From JAICLL01 sp035252155 (lineage in GTDB: Bacteria; Planctomycetota; Planctomycetia; Pirellulales; JAICIG01): a stretch of DNA of 30,472 bases. Within the stretch, counting starts at the first letter, position 1; each line of letters starts with the position of its first letter. The stretch spans positions 1-30,472 of the forward strand of contig DATFDL010000340.1 in NCBI GenBank assembly GCA_035252155.1, given 5' to 3'. The notes under the pieces were generated by a model that saw nothing but the letters and a program-made list of their open reading frames with translations, did no database searches and was not told the DNA's origin. This document shows, piece by piece, positions 7,971 through 15,700 of the stretch. Both the position numbers and the translations under genes were made by a program.

Positions 7971-8062
7971 CGGACGAAAAATAACTTCGACCTGCAAGTC
8001 CCTCTCCCTCCGGGAGAGGCCAGGTGAGGGGCGAAGAAACTGCCGAAGTTATTTTTCGTTCG
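7971..8062. repeat. About 90-nt hairpin element, copy 1
   Basis: Outer arms of 19 bases (7971-7989 and 8044-8062, one mismatch; core CGAAAAATAACTTCG) enclose an inner hairpin CTCTCCC-TCC-GGGAGAG (8002-8018) and the phrase CCAGGTGAGGG. It ends four bases before the stop of the MBL gene and could terminate it. A second, more diverged copy is at 10817-10907. Confidence 0.85.
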
Positions 8063-8066
8063 CTCG

Positions 8067-8849
8067 TCAGCCGGGCCAGTGGCCTTCGGCCAGCTCGCGG
8101 TCCCACTGGTCCATCAGCGGCCAATCGACGGCGCAGGTGCCGAAGTCGGCCATGTGCAGATATCCTTCGAGTCGCGCCAGAGTTTGATCGATCAGCGCGT
8201 TGTTTTTGCGAAAGATCGGCCCGTGGCTGGGCAGCAGCCATTCGACATCGCTTGCCCGGATGCGCCGCAGCGACTTGATGAAGTCGGGCAGATGGCTGCC
8301 GTGATGGGCATCGATTGCCCCCACACAGCCGTCGCGGTAGATGTTGTCTCCGCTGAACAATAGGTTGCCCAGCCGAAACGAAAGCTGGCTGTCGGTATGT
8401 CCGGGCGTGTGCCACACCTCCAGCTCGAGCGAGCCCACGCGCAGTGTGTCTGCGTCGTCGACAAATTCGTCGATTTTGACCGCCGGCATCTCCAAATGAA
8501 TGTCCTGGGCCGTCACCTCGGCGAACGTTTTAATCCGATCGCCCGACTCCAGCGGCCCGGCCGCCTTGGGGTGCCCGGTGACCGTGGTTTTGAGAATCTG
8601 CTTCAGCTTGGCGAGTCCCTGGATATGGTCGACGTCGGCATGCGTGGCGATAATCGTCTTGCAGTTGGAAAGTGGGAAGTCCAACTGCCGGATCATCTCG
8701 ACAATCTCGTCGACCGTTTCCTCGAACCCGATGTCGATCAGGATCCAATCCGGCCCGTCATAGACCAGGTAAACATTGCACCCCAGCCGTTCGCCGGCCT
8801 GGTGATTGATTTCGATCACGTGAGGGAAGACCGGCTTCCGCTCGAGCAT
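8067..8849 (-). CDS. MBL-fold metallo-hydrolase
   Basis: A 260-residue metallo-beta-lactamase-fold hydrolase. The metal motif is THADVDHIQG at residues 69-78, an H-x-D-x-D-H variant of the usual H-x-H-x-D-H; other ligands are H151 (HTPGHTDSQ), D168 (LLFSGDNIYRDG) and H209 (LLPSHGPIF). The fold acts on thioesters, lactones, phosphodiesters or sulphur compounds; substrate is not evident. The open frame extends to 8954, but ATG 8849 has a good ribosome site (AAAGGTGG) and gives the usual N-terminus leading to the CNVYLV strand. No export signal. Divergent from the SMP-30 gene, 205 bases away. Confidence 0.88.
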   Translation of the reverse strand: MLERKPVFPHVIEINHQAGERLGCNVYLVYDGPDWILIDIGFEETVDEIVEMIRQLDFPLSNCKTIIATHADVDHIQGLAKLKQILKTTVTGHPKAAGPLESGDRIKTFAEVTAQDIHLEMPAVKIDEFVDDADTLRVGSLELEVWHTPGHTDSQLSFRLGNLLFSGDNIYRDGCVGAIDAHHGSHLPDFIKSLRRIRASDVEWLLPSHGPIFRKNNALIDQTLARLEGYLHMADFGTCAVDWPLMDQWDRELAEGHWPG

Positions 8850-9054
8850 GTGCCACCTTTGTTGCGCTAGAAAATACCATCCAGATTCTAGCCGTCCCAC
8901 CCGTGAACCCACAAGAAGGGCGTTATTTCCCTGGATTTCGCGCGGCTGGCGCATTGAGCCGTCACGATCGGCCGATTAGACTTCAAACAACGCCGACGTT
9001 GGATCGCTTTTCGCTCGATCGAAAGGCGACCGGAGTTCACGAGGAGTCGCCCGC

Positions 9055-10155
9055 ATGCGCGCCTGGGTTTTATCTGCGATCATCATGACACCGGTTGCGC
9101 TCTGTCGGCCGGCGCTTGGCCAAGAGAGCCGCGAAAGCCCGCCTATCGTGCCGGCCGACGCCAAGCTGGAATTGCTCTACACGCGCACCGCCAAGATTGC
9201 GGGCGGCTTGACCGAAGGGGCGGCCGCCGCGCCGGATGGCAGCATTTATTTTACCGACATTCCCGAGGGCAAAGACAAAGGGCTAATCGTCCGCTACGAA
9301 CCCAAGACGGGCGACACCTCGATCTTCGCGGCCGACAGCCACAAGGCCAACGGGCTGATGTTCGACGCCGACGGCCGGCTCGTCGCGTGCGAGGGCGCCG
9401 ACCACGGCGGGCAATGTGTCTCGCGGTGGGATGTCAAAACTGGCGAACGCGTGGTGCTCGCTGATCGCTATATGGGCAAGCGGTTCAACGCTCCGAACGA
9501 CCTGTGCATCGACCTCAAGGGACGCATCTATTTCACCGACCCGCGCTACCTGGGCGACGAGGCGCGAGAACTCGAGCATCGCGCGGTCTATCGCATCGAG
9601 ACCGATGACACGGTAACCGAGGTGACGCACGAGGTCGAAAAACCCAACGGCATCGCGCTCAGCCCCGACCAGCAGACGCTCTACGTGGGCGACAACAACA
9701 ATGGCACCGACCGAATCGACTTGAAGCTTCCGCCGCCCGAAAAAGGGGCGATGAAGGTCTATGCCTTTGCGCTCGACGCGGCGGGCCTGACGGCCGGACC
9801 GCGCAAGACCATTTACGACTTCGGTCAGGAAAGCGGCTGCGACGGCATGACGGTCGACTCGAAGGGCAACTTGTATCTAACCTCGCGCAGCGCCAAGCGG
9901 CCGGGCGTGCTGATTCTCGATCCTCGCGGCAAGGAGCTGGGCTTCATCGCCACGGGCGAGCCGCAGCCCGACGCCAAGGAGCCGAAAGGCCTGCCGAGCA
10001 ATTGCGACTTTGGCGTTGGCGACGAAAGCAACGTGCTCTACATCACGGTTGACAAGAGCCTCTATCGCATTCGAATCAACGCCGAGGGATATCACATTCC
10101 CTGGCGCGAGACGTCGTCGCGCGAGGGGCAGCAATCAGACAGGCAAAAAGATTGA
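9055..10155 (+). CDS. Secreted SMP-30/gluconolactonase family protein
   Basis: A 366-residue six-bladed beta-propeller of the SMP-30/gluconolactonase/LRE type with an N-terminal signal peptide (about residues 1-22, ending LCRPALGQ). Expected metal ligands: E54 (GGLTEGAAAAPDG), an Asn in FNAPNDLCID (145-153), N198 (EKPNGIALSPD) and D263 (GCDGMTVDSKGNLYLTS). Family members hydrolyse sugar lactones; planctomycetes have many exported paralogues. GAGGAG at 9041-9046 lies eight bases before the ATG. The last residues (SDRQKD) and the stop codon are encoded by the 46-base direct repeat that starts at 10132, so the natural C-terminus may have been altered by that sequence. Confidence 0.9.
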   Translation: MRAWVLSAIIMTPVALCRPALGQESRESPPIVPADAKLELLYTRTAKIAGGLTEGAAAAPDGSIYFTDIPEGKDKGLIVRYEPKTGDTSIFAADSHKANGLMFDADGRLVACEGADHGGQCVSRWDVKTGERVVLADRYMGKRFNAPNDLCIDLKGRIYFTDPRYLGDEARELEHRAVYRIETDDTVTEVTHEVEKPNGIALSPDQQTLYVGDNNNGTDRIDLKLPPPEKGAMKVYAFALDAAGLTAGPRKTIYDFGQESGCDGMTVDSKGNLYLTSRSAKRPGVLILDPRGKELGFIATGEPQPDAKEPKGLPSNCDFGVGDESNVLYITVDKSLYRIRINAEGYHIPWRETSSREGQQSDRQKD

Positions 10156-10177
10156 GGGCAAAAAAATGAAGAGAATG
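10132..10177. repeat. Left copy of 46-nt direct repeat bounding the island
   Basis: Identical to 16910-16955 except for one base (A at 10137, C at 16915). It begins with CAATC.GACAGGCAAAAAG and ends AATGAAGAGAATG. It overlaps the last codons of the SMP-30 gene. Confidence 0.9.
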
Positions 10178-10194
10178 CCCTCCATTTTTTTGCC
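10157..10194. terminator. Bidirectional terminator-like hairpin
   Basis: GGCAAAAAAATG (10157-10168) and CATTTTTTTGCC (10183-10194) form a 12-base perfect stem with A/T-runs on both sides. It starts two bases after the SMP-30 stop and precedes the remnant gene on the other strand, so it fits a shared terminator of convergent genes. Confidence 0.65.
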
Positions 10195-10208
10195 GTCTAT
10201 CGTCCGGC

Positions 10209-10334
10209 CTATTGACGGGCGAGTGACTGCCGGGTGCGCTCGCTCCGCGGCGCATCGAAAACTTGGTTCGGCGGGCTCTCTTCGATCACGCGACCGTCGG
10301 CAAGCACGACGACGCGATCGGCGGCCCGCCGCGC
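10209..10334 (-). pseudogene. 3' remnant of an amino-acid ABC transporter ATPase gene
   Basis: On the minus strand this segment encodes 41 residues ending in a stop codon that align without gaps to the C-terminus of the intact ATPase at 17080-17823 (31 of 41 identical; both contain RAADR, VVLADGRV and ERTRQ). At DNA level 10197-10334 matches 17068-17205 at about 115 of 138 positions. Homology ends sharply at 10334; no Walker or signature motifs follow. It is therefore a truncated paralogue or a decayed duplicate of the neighbouring gene, not a functional gene. Confidence 0.8.
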
Positions 10335-10403
10335 CGCGAGCTCCCCGGTTTGCTTGCGAAGAACCAGGAGTATTGCCGGCGGTCTCGCCGTTCACTGCGA
10401 TCG

Positions 10404-10421
10404 TGCGACACGCGTGTCGCA
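10404..10421. repeat. 18-base perfect palindrome
   Basis: TGCGACACGCGTGTCGCA reads the same on both strands. A shorter related sequence (CGCGTGTCGCG) appears near 10576. It could be a protein-binding site or a remnant of a repeat; no adjacent gene decides this. Confidence 0.55.
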
Positions 10422-10816
10422 TGGCGGGTCGCCTGCGCTCCGGCTGCGCGTAGCCCAAATGCGCACGTTTCAAGAAATCGCGCGAGCATGGCGGGGCCAC
10501 GATTTGATCGTTTTTGCCGAATCACGGCGACCATCCGGCTCAGCCCGCGCCGATCTCCCAGCATCGCTGCAACGCGCGTGTCGCGTGCTGCCAAAGGCGC
10601 AGCGCGCTGCGCCAATGGCACCCTGGATACCCGCCAAATGCGCCGCGCGCGGCGCAATTGCCACGATACCCCTCTAATGGCGGTATCGCAAATCATTGTC
10701 GCTGAAGTCTTTGCGTCGCCGGCGGAAAGCGACATCGGCGTTTTTTCTGAGAGGTCGCTTTCTAGCCATTCACCGCCACGCAGGGGTCCATCTCTTGCGC
10801 AACCGCCGTCCGTTAG

Positions 10817-10907
10817 GAGCGGACGAAAAAACAACTGACATACAAATCTCTCTCTCTGGGAAAGGTCAGGTGAGGGCCAAGAGAATTGCCGAAGTTATTT
10901 TTCGTCC
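10817..10907. repeat. About 90-nt hairpin element, copy 2
   Basis: Shares with 7967-8060 the left end (AGGAGCGGACGAAAAA), the central CTCTCTCTGGGAAAGGTCAGGTGAGGG-like block and the right end (GCCGAAGTTATTTTTCGT). The left arm is mutated (ACAACTG instead of TAACTTC), so pairing is weaker than in copy 1. Here no gene end adjoins it. Confidence 0.75.
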
Positions 10908-11335
10908 ACCCCTTAAGATAGACAAGGATATCGCAATCCGCAGGGCGTCGATCGGTGAACGTGTGCGCGGACAAGTGCCGCGTCGGCGTTCGGCGCAAAA
11001 GCTGATCACTGGCGAGGCCAGCGCCGCTGACGAGTTGCCGATGGCGGTTAATCCCCACGGGGTCCCGGCTCGCCTGCGCGCTGCCCCGCCCCCCGCGGGC
11101 AGGCCGAACGTAGGCAGAATATCAAACGACGCTCAGGACGTGGAAGGAATGGGGTGGCGGGGTTTCGATCGAACGGTTGGGGCGAAAAGAGATCCGCGAG
11201 TTCCTGGATTGGGTCCACGAGCGAACGCGGCTGTTTGTGCATTCCGACACAGCCTAATAAAATGAGGTGCTTCCTTGGGCATACCTCCGATCGACAGGCG
11301 ACGGGCGGGAAAGCTACGTGTCACGGCGGCCTCCT

Positions 11336-12370
11336 ATGAACATCAACAAGAAGCTGATCGACCGAATCGGTCGTGCCTTCCACAAGTACGACGTCCATCC
11401 CGACGAGGTGGGTCGGGTGCTCCTTGACAAAGTCGGTTTTGTGGAGCGCCAAAACCGAGCTATCGACTTCATCAATGGTGTCCTCACCGAGCACGGGAAG
11501 GGTCACCTGTTGGCCTACGTGACTCAGCTCGCGGCGGTCGAGAGTGGAATCAAGCAGCTCGACCCGCGGCAGCGGGACCATGTGGTTCATGCCGTCCGCG
11601 TCTTCGTTTTGGGCATTTACCTGAACGAATTCTTCCTGGGCTCGAACGCGGTTGACCCGTTCCAGTGGAAAATCGCCGGCCTGACCCACGACGTCGGATA
11701 CCCTCTTCAGATCGCCTCGAAGGTCGGAGCCCCGTTCAGCGACGAGATGAACAAGATCTCTAGTGACCTCGGTATCGACGTCCCCCCTGTTCAGTATCGG
11801 GCGCCACGGATCGAAGGGCTCGAACGCCTTACGAGCGGGATAGACGGCCTCCAGTTGATTGGGGACCAACTGGGGCGGTGGGATGTAGACATCGATGCCG
11901 CCGAGATCTATGCGCAAAGGACAGAAGGGGCGATGGTCTGCCACGGTGTAATCAGCGCACTCGCCGTCCTCAAGATCATCGACATGCTGTACGCCAAGGA
12001 GAACCCGAAACGGGAGCACCGGGACATCCTTCGCGGCAAAGTTAACTGGAACCAGCAGTGGTTCGAGCGCGACGTCGTGCAGGCGTGTACCGCGATCTTC
12101 TTGCACAACCTGGAGAACTTCCGGTTCGCGCGGACGCTGGTCCGTGCCGACCGCGCTTCGGTCGCCTTCTTGCTGCGTCTGGCCGATACGCTCCAAGAGT
12201 GGGACCGGCCATCCGGGAAGGAACCGGACGGTCACTCGCCCGACCTGTTCGACATTGAGGTTTCCGGCGACAAGTTGGTTTACACGACTGGTATCGCAGA
12301 AGGGATCAAGCAGGGCCTCAGGGTCACGCTTGACCAGACGCTGGCTGACCACAACGTCCGCATCGAGTAG
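11336..12370 (+). CDS. HD-domain metal-dependent phosphohydrolase
   Basis: A 344-residue protein with an HD-superfamily metal centre: H82/H85 (DHVVHAVRVF), the H118-D119 pair (AGLTHDVGYP), H203 (VCHGVISAL), H257 (IFLHNLENF) and D284 (LLRLADTLQEWDRP). The spacing is that of large, all-helical HD phosphohydrolases that cleave nucleotides or cyclic nucleotides. No transmembrane or sensor domain is evident; residues 120-200 form an insert without known motif. The start ATG 11336 begins a natural N-terminus; the frame is open to 11267 but the extension is unconvincing, and no good ribosome site exists for either. It is the first gene of the island, 409 bases before the STAND gene and in the same direction. 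The frame continues open for 66 codons after its TAG. Confidence 0.82.
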   Translation: MNINKKLIDRIGRAFHKYDVHPDEVGRVLLDKVGFVERQNRAIDFINGVLTEHGKGHLLAYVTQLAAVESGIKQLDPRQRDHVVHAVRVFVLGIYLNEFFLGSNAVDPFQWKIAGLTHDVGYPLQIASKVGAPFSDEMNKISSDLGIDVPPVQYRAPRIEGLERLTSGIDGLQLIGDQLGRWDVDIDAAEIYAQRTEGAMVCHGVISALAVLKIIDMLYAKENPKREHRDILRGKVNWNQQWFERDVVQACTAIFLHNLENFRFARTLVRADRASVAFLLRLADTLQEWDRPSGKEPDGHSPDLFDIEVSGDKLVYTTGIAEGIKQGLRVTLDQTLADHNVRIE

Positions 12371-12571
12371 CTCCATCCAGAACTAGCATCCGTCCGATAC
12401 ACCGAGCGTGTTGCCCGCCTGGCCACCGTGGTTCCTCATGACCGTCGTTTCAGAGTGAAGATAGAAGAGGTCCGCGCGGCTGACCAGCAACTCGGCGACA
12501 TGGCCAGAATCGAAGCTTTTCATGTTGCGCCTCCGATCCCATCCGGCTCGCCTGGTTGGCGGGAAAACTGA
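12371..12571 (+). other. Open in-frame extension after the HD gene stop, within the HD-STAND spacer
   Basis: After the TAG at 12368-12370 the same frame stays open for 66 codons to a TGA at 12569-12571. The hypothetical peptide has protein-like alternation (RFRVKIEEVRAADQQLGDMA, then IEAFHVAPPIP). It might be a C-terminal part cut off by a recent stop mutation, or chance. The rest of the spacer to 12779 shows no gene. Confidence 0.3.
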
Positions 12572-12767
12572 CCAGCCTGGCCGACAGTCGCCCGGAACGT
12601 GTTGGACGAGCGGCGTTTGGGGCTGCGCATTGATGGCGTCGGTCGAAAGGACCCAAGCGCGGTCTCAACCCGCCAAATCGCATTCAGTTGGCACGAGCGA
12701 CTGTAGGTCTAGTCAACAGCGCCGATAATGCCGTATTTGAGTAACTACCGCGCCGTCGTTTTGACCG

Positions 12768-12773
12768 TAAAAT
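12768..12773 (+). promoter_or_regulatory. Candidate -10 box of a leaderless STAND transcript
   Basis: TAAAAT ends six bases before the ATG at 12780 and no ribosome site precedes that ATG. The spacing equals that before the PhyH and aroA genes. No clear -35 box. Confidence 0.35.
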
Positions 12774-12779
12774 GCGTGA

Positions 12780-15700
12780 ATGTTCGACCAAACACTTGAA
12801 AAGCTCCAAGCTCTGAAGGCTGAAGCGTTCCACGCCCTTTGTGACGAGCTGCTTCCGCGGATTGATGCCTGTTATCACCCGATCGTCCCGCATGGCCGGA
12901 ATCAACAGGGGGACAGCATTCGCGGGCAGCCGGACTCCTACATCGGTGATTCCGCTGCCACGTGCCGCATTGCGATTCAGCACACCGTCCAAAAGCGACA
13001 ATGGTGGTCCAAGCTCGTCGACGATGTCATCGCGGCAAAGGCAGCTTGTCCCAAGGCCGAAGAGATTGTCGTCGCCGTGCCCCGCGATGTTGATCGCGAG
13101 AAGCCGTCGAAGGGCAATGGGCTGAATTGGCGTGAAAGCGCGGTGAGCGCGGCCACACCAGCCAAATTAACGATTTTGAATGGCCGGGCGCTCGCTCAAC
13201 AACTCGACGGCACCTGCCAAGACCTTCGTTTGAATTACTTGGGCATCCCGGTTTCGCGCCTTTCATGGGACACCGTCTTGATGGCCTGTCAGCATGTCAC
13301 TCGCGAAACTCTGCAACGTCTTCAGGATTTGGGGCGGTACCGGCCAAACGAATACCTTGATCGCGAATTCGACGACCGACTTTTGTTTCTGTGGCAGCAA
13401 TGCCTGCTTTCCGTTTCACGAGGCTGCACCGTATCGGAGCGGAAGTTGCTTGTTCCGCTGATCGCAGATTCTGGTATTGGAAAAACGAGTCTGCTCGCGC
13501 GATTTGTGGATCGCAGCAGCTCACGGATCCCAATGCTCCTGCTTCTGGCGCGTGATCTAGATTTCGATGCACCCCACGCGCTTCTTCGACATGTTATGGA
13601 GCGGTTGCAAGGCTTGATGGATGCTTCCGCGCAGCCAGCAGAAGAATCCCATCTAGTTTCGCTGCTGGCGGGCAAGACGCCCTTGACGGTCGTTGTGGAC
13701 GGCCTCGACGAGGCCGCGGATGCGACAGGAGTTCGCAAGGCCGTTAACTCCTGGGCTCAGTCCCGGCTTGGGCAAACAGCCGTATTATTGGTTTCATCCC
13801 GTCCCGAGTTTTGGCGAACTTGTCGCGATTCCACCTGGGCCAAATTGATTCTTCAGGACGAGGATCACCCCAAAGCGGCCAAATCGCTTCGGCACGAACG
13901 CGATATCGAAAGCCTTGACCCCATGCAAGGCATTGAATTGCCTGGGCGGTTTTCGAGCTCTGATGCACTGAGAGCTTGGTCGCGCTCCAATCGGAGCGAA
14001 GCGGACTATTGGCGACTTCCGCCCGATGTCCGAAAAGAATTGCGGCATCCATTCACGATGAAGGCCGCCGCCGACCTCATCGCTGCGGGAACGTCTATCG
14101 ACGCACTCCAAACCCGTTCGCACATCCTTGCGGTTTGGGTCGAGAAGCGCCTGGAGGCGGAGGCCGACATGTCCCATCGAATCTCGCCATCGCTTTACCG
14201 CTCCACTTTGCTCACGATGGCCCGTCTTGCTGCCGCCAACGACGGTAGCTGGGTACCGGTCGATGATTTGTCAACGCTGCCGCGATTCGATCCGGCGGCA
14301 CCACCCGGTCCCGTTGTGCAACGTCTCCTCGCGGCGAATTTACTGGAAACCCATCCCGATCGTAGCGACCATATCCGTTTCACCACAGAGGCGATCCAGG
14401 ATTTTTTCCTGGCACAGGCGGCTGTGGCGGACATCGTGACGAATCCAGTTGCAGCAGCCAGGCGATTTGCGGCCTTGCCGTTCTCGAAGGTCGCCGCGCG
14501 GTTGGAACGCATCGGCAATGAACTTCACTCTCATTCTTGCCGCGAGGACTTTGTGCAAGCACTCGCTGCGCTGGACGGCCCGATGGCAGCCGCTGTGATG
14601 CGCCCGGCGGTTAGTTCCTATTCGGCGTCGTGCCGCAAGGTTGTTGCAGAACGGCTCGCGCAATTGTTGACGTCGCGATTTGATGCGGAAAACGCCTTGG
14701 CGACCGAACTTCTTGGGCGGCTCAAATGCGTAGAAAGCGCTGTCGTTCTAGAACGCCACTGGATGATCCACGCACCATCGAAACGCGTCCACGCCATCGT
14801 CGCCAGCGCCGCGATTTCACATGGGATCACCGCGCTTGTTCCGCTTGTTTTCCGCACATGGTGGTTCCTTCGAGAGGACTACTTTATTGACATCCGCCCC
14901 GAACTACAGGCTTCCGCCGATGAATTTCGCAAAGCGCTGGCCGCCCATGCCTATCAGTTCATCCCTGCCAATGAGCATTCGGACAATTATCAGCGCGCAC
15001 TTTCCGTGCTTGGATATCTGGCTAACGATTACGCCGTCGACGCAATCCGACAGCGCACACGCGACGCAATGCCCTACTTTTATGAATCCCAATACCTGTT
15101 GGCCGTGGGCACGGCCGCAGCCGTGACGCTCTACTCGTCGCTAGTCGATTCCTATATTGCTAACAAACGAAACCACGGAGATCCGAAGCAAGAGCATGAA
15201 GTCGCCCTGATGGCGTATGGTTCCCACATTGCCAATTTCACCACGCAACGGGTCGAGGACTTTATCGTCTCGCAACTTGATTCACCGGAGCGCGAACGCC
15301 AGTTGATCGGAAGATTCTTGGCCGAAAAAATCGGTAGCCCGCGGTTGCTGGCACTGATGATAAAACGGTGGAAGGTTGACGGTTACCACATTCCGGGAAC
15401 GGGCCGATTTGGTCGACGATTGGGCTGTGAGACGTGGCTCAGCTTATGGAGTCAGAATCCTACGCTGCGCGACCGAAAGGCCCTGATTGAAATCGCCGCT
15501 GACCTGCGAGATACAAGAATCGAAGACGCCCTGATCGTCTGCCTGGAAGACGATGAATTGGCAGGGAAGAGCGCCCAATCGCTCGCCGAAATGGGTGGAA
15601 TCCGCGCTTGTCCAGCATTCCGGCGGCTGTTGACGCGCCAGTGTTCCGATCTGAAAGTTCAAAAGTGGATGCGTCACGGGGCGTTCCACGCCCTGGCACG

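Larger units (their letters stand above)
10335..11335. other. Non-coding, repeat-filled left part of the island
   Basis: About 1 kb without a credible gene. Open frames are short, mutually overlapping and of biased, low-quality composition. Visible structure: an 18-base palindrome (10404-10421), partial repeats of CGCGTGTCGC around 10412 and 10576, the hairpin element at 10817-10907, and a short open frame at about 11141-11259 on the plus strand ending REFLDWVHERTRLFVHSDTA, which looks like the tail of a lost gene I cannot identify. Confidence 0.6.

Noticed and set aside
10135..10838. Several overlapping frames (121-191 codons) in the left part of the island
   Set aside because: They overlap on both strands, are dominated by Arg, Ala, Ser and Pro, and one covers the ABC remnant in the wrong frame.
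11321..12376. Long open frame (351 codons) on the minus strand opposite the HD gene
   Set aside because: It is an antisense shadow: the plus-strand frame has all HD metal-binding residues, while this frame shows no domain pattern.
12450..12683. 77-codon minus-strand frame between HD and STAND genes
   Set aside because: Low-quality Arg/Pro-rich translation and no ribosome site.
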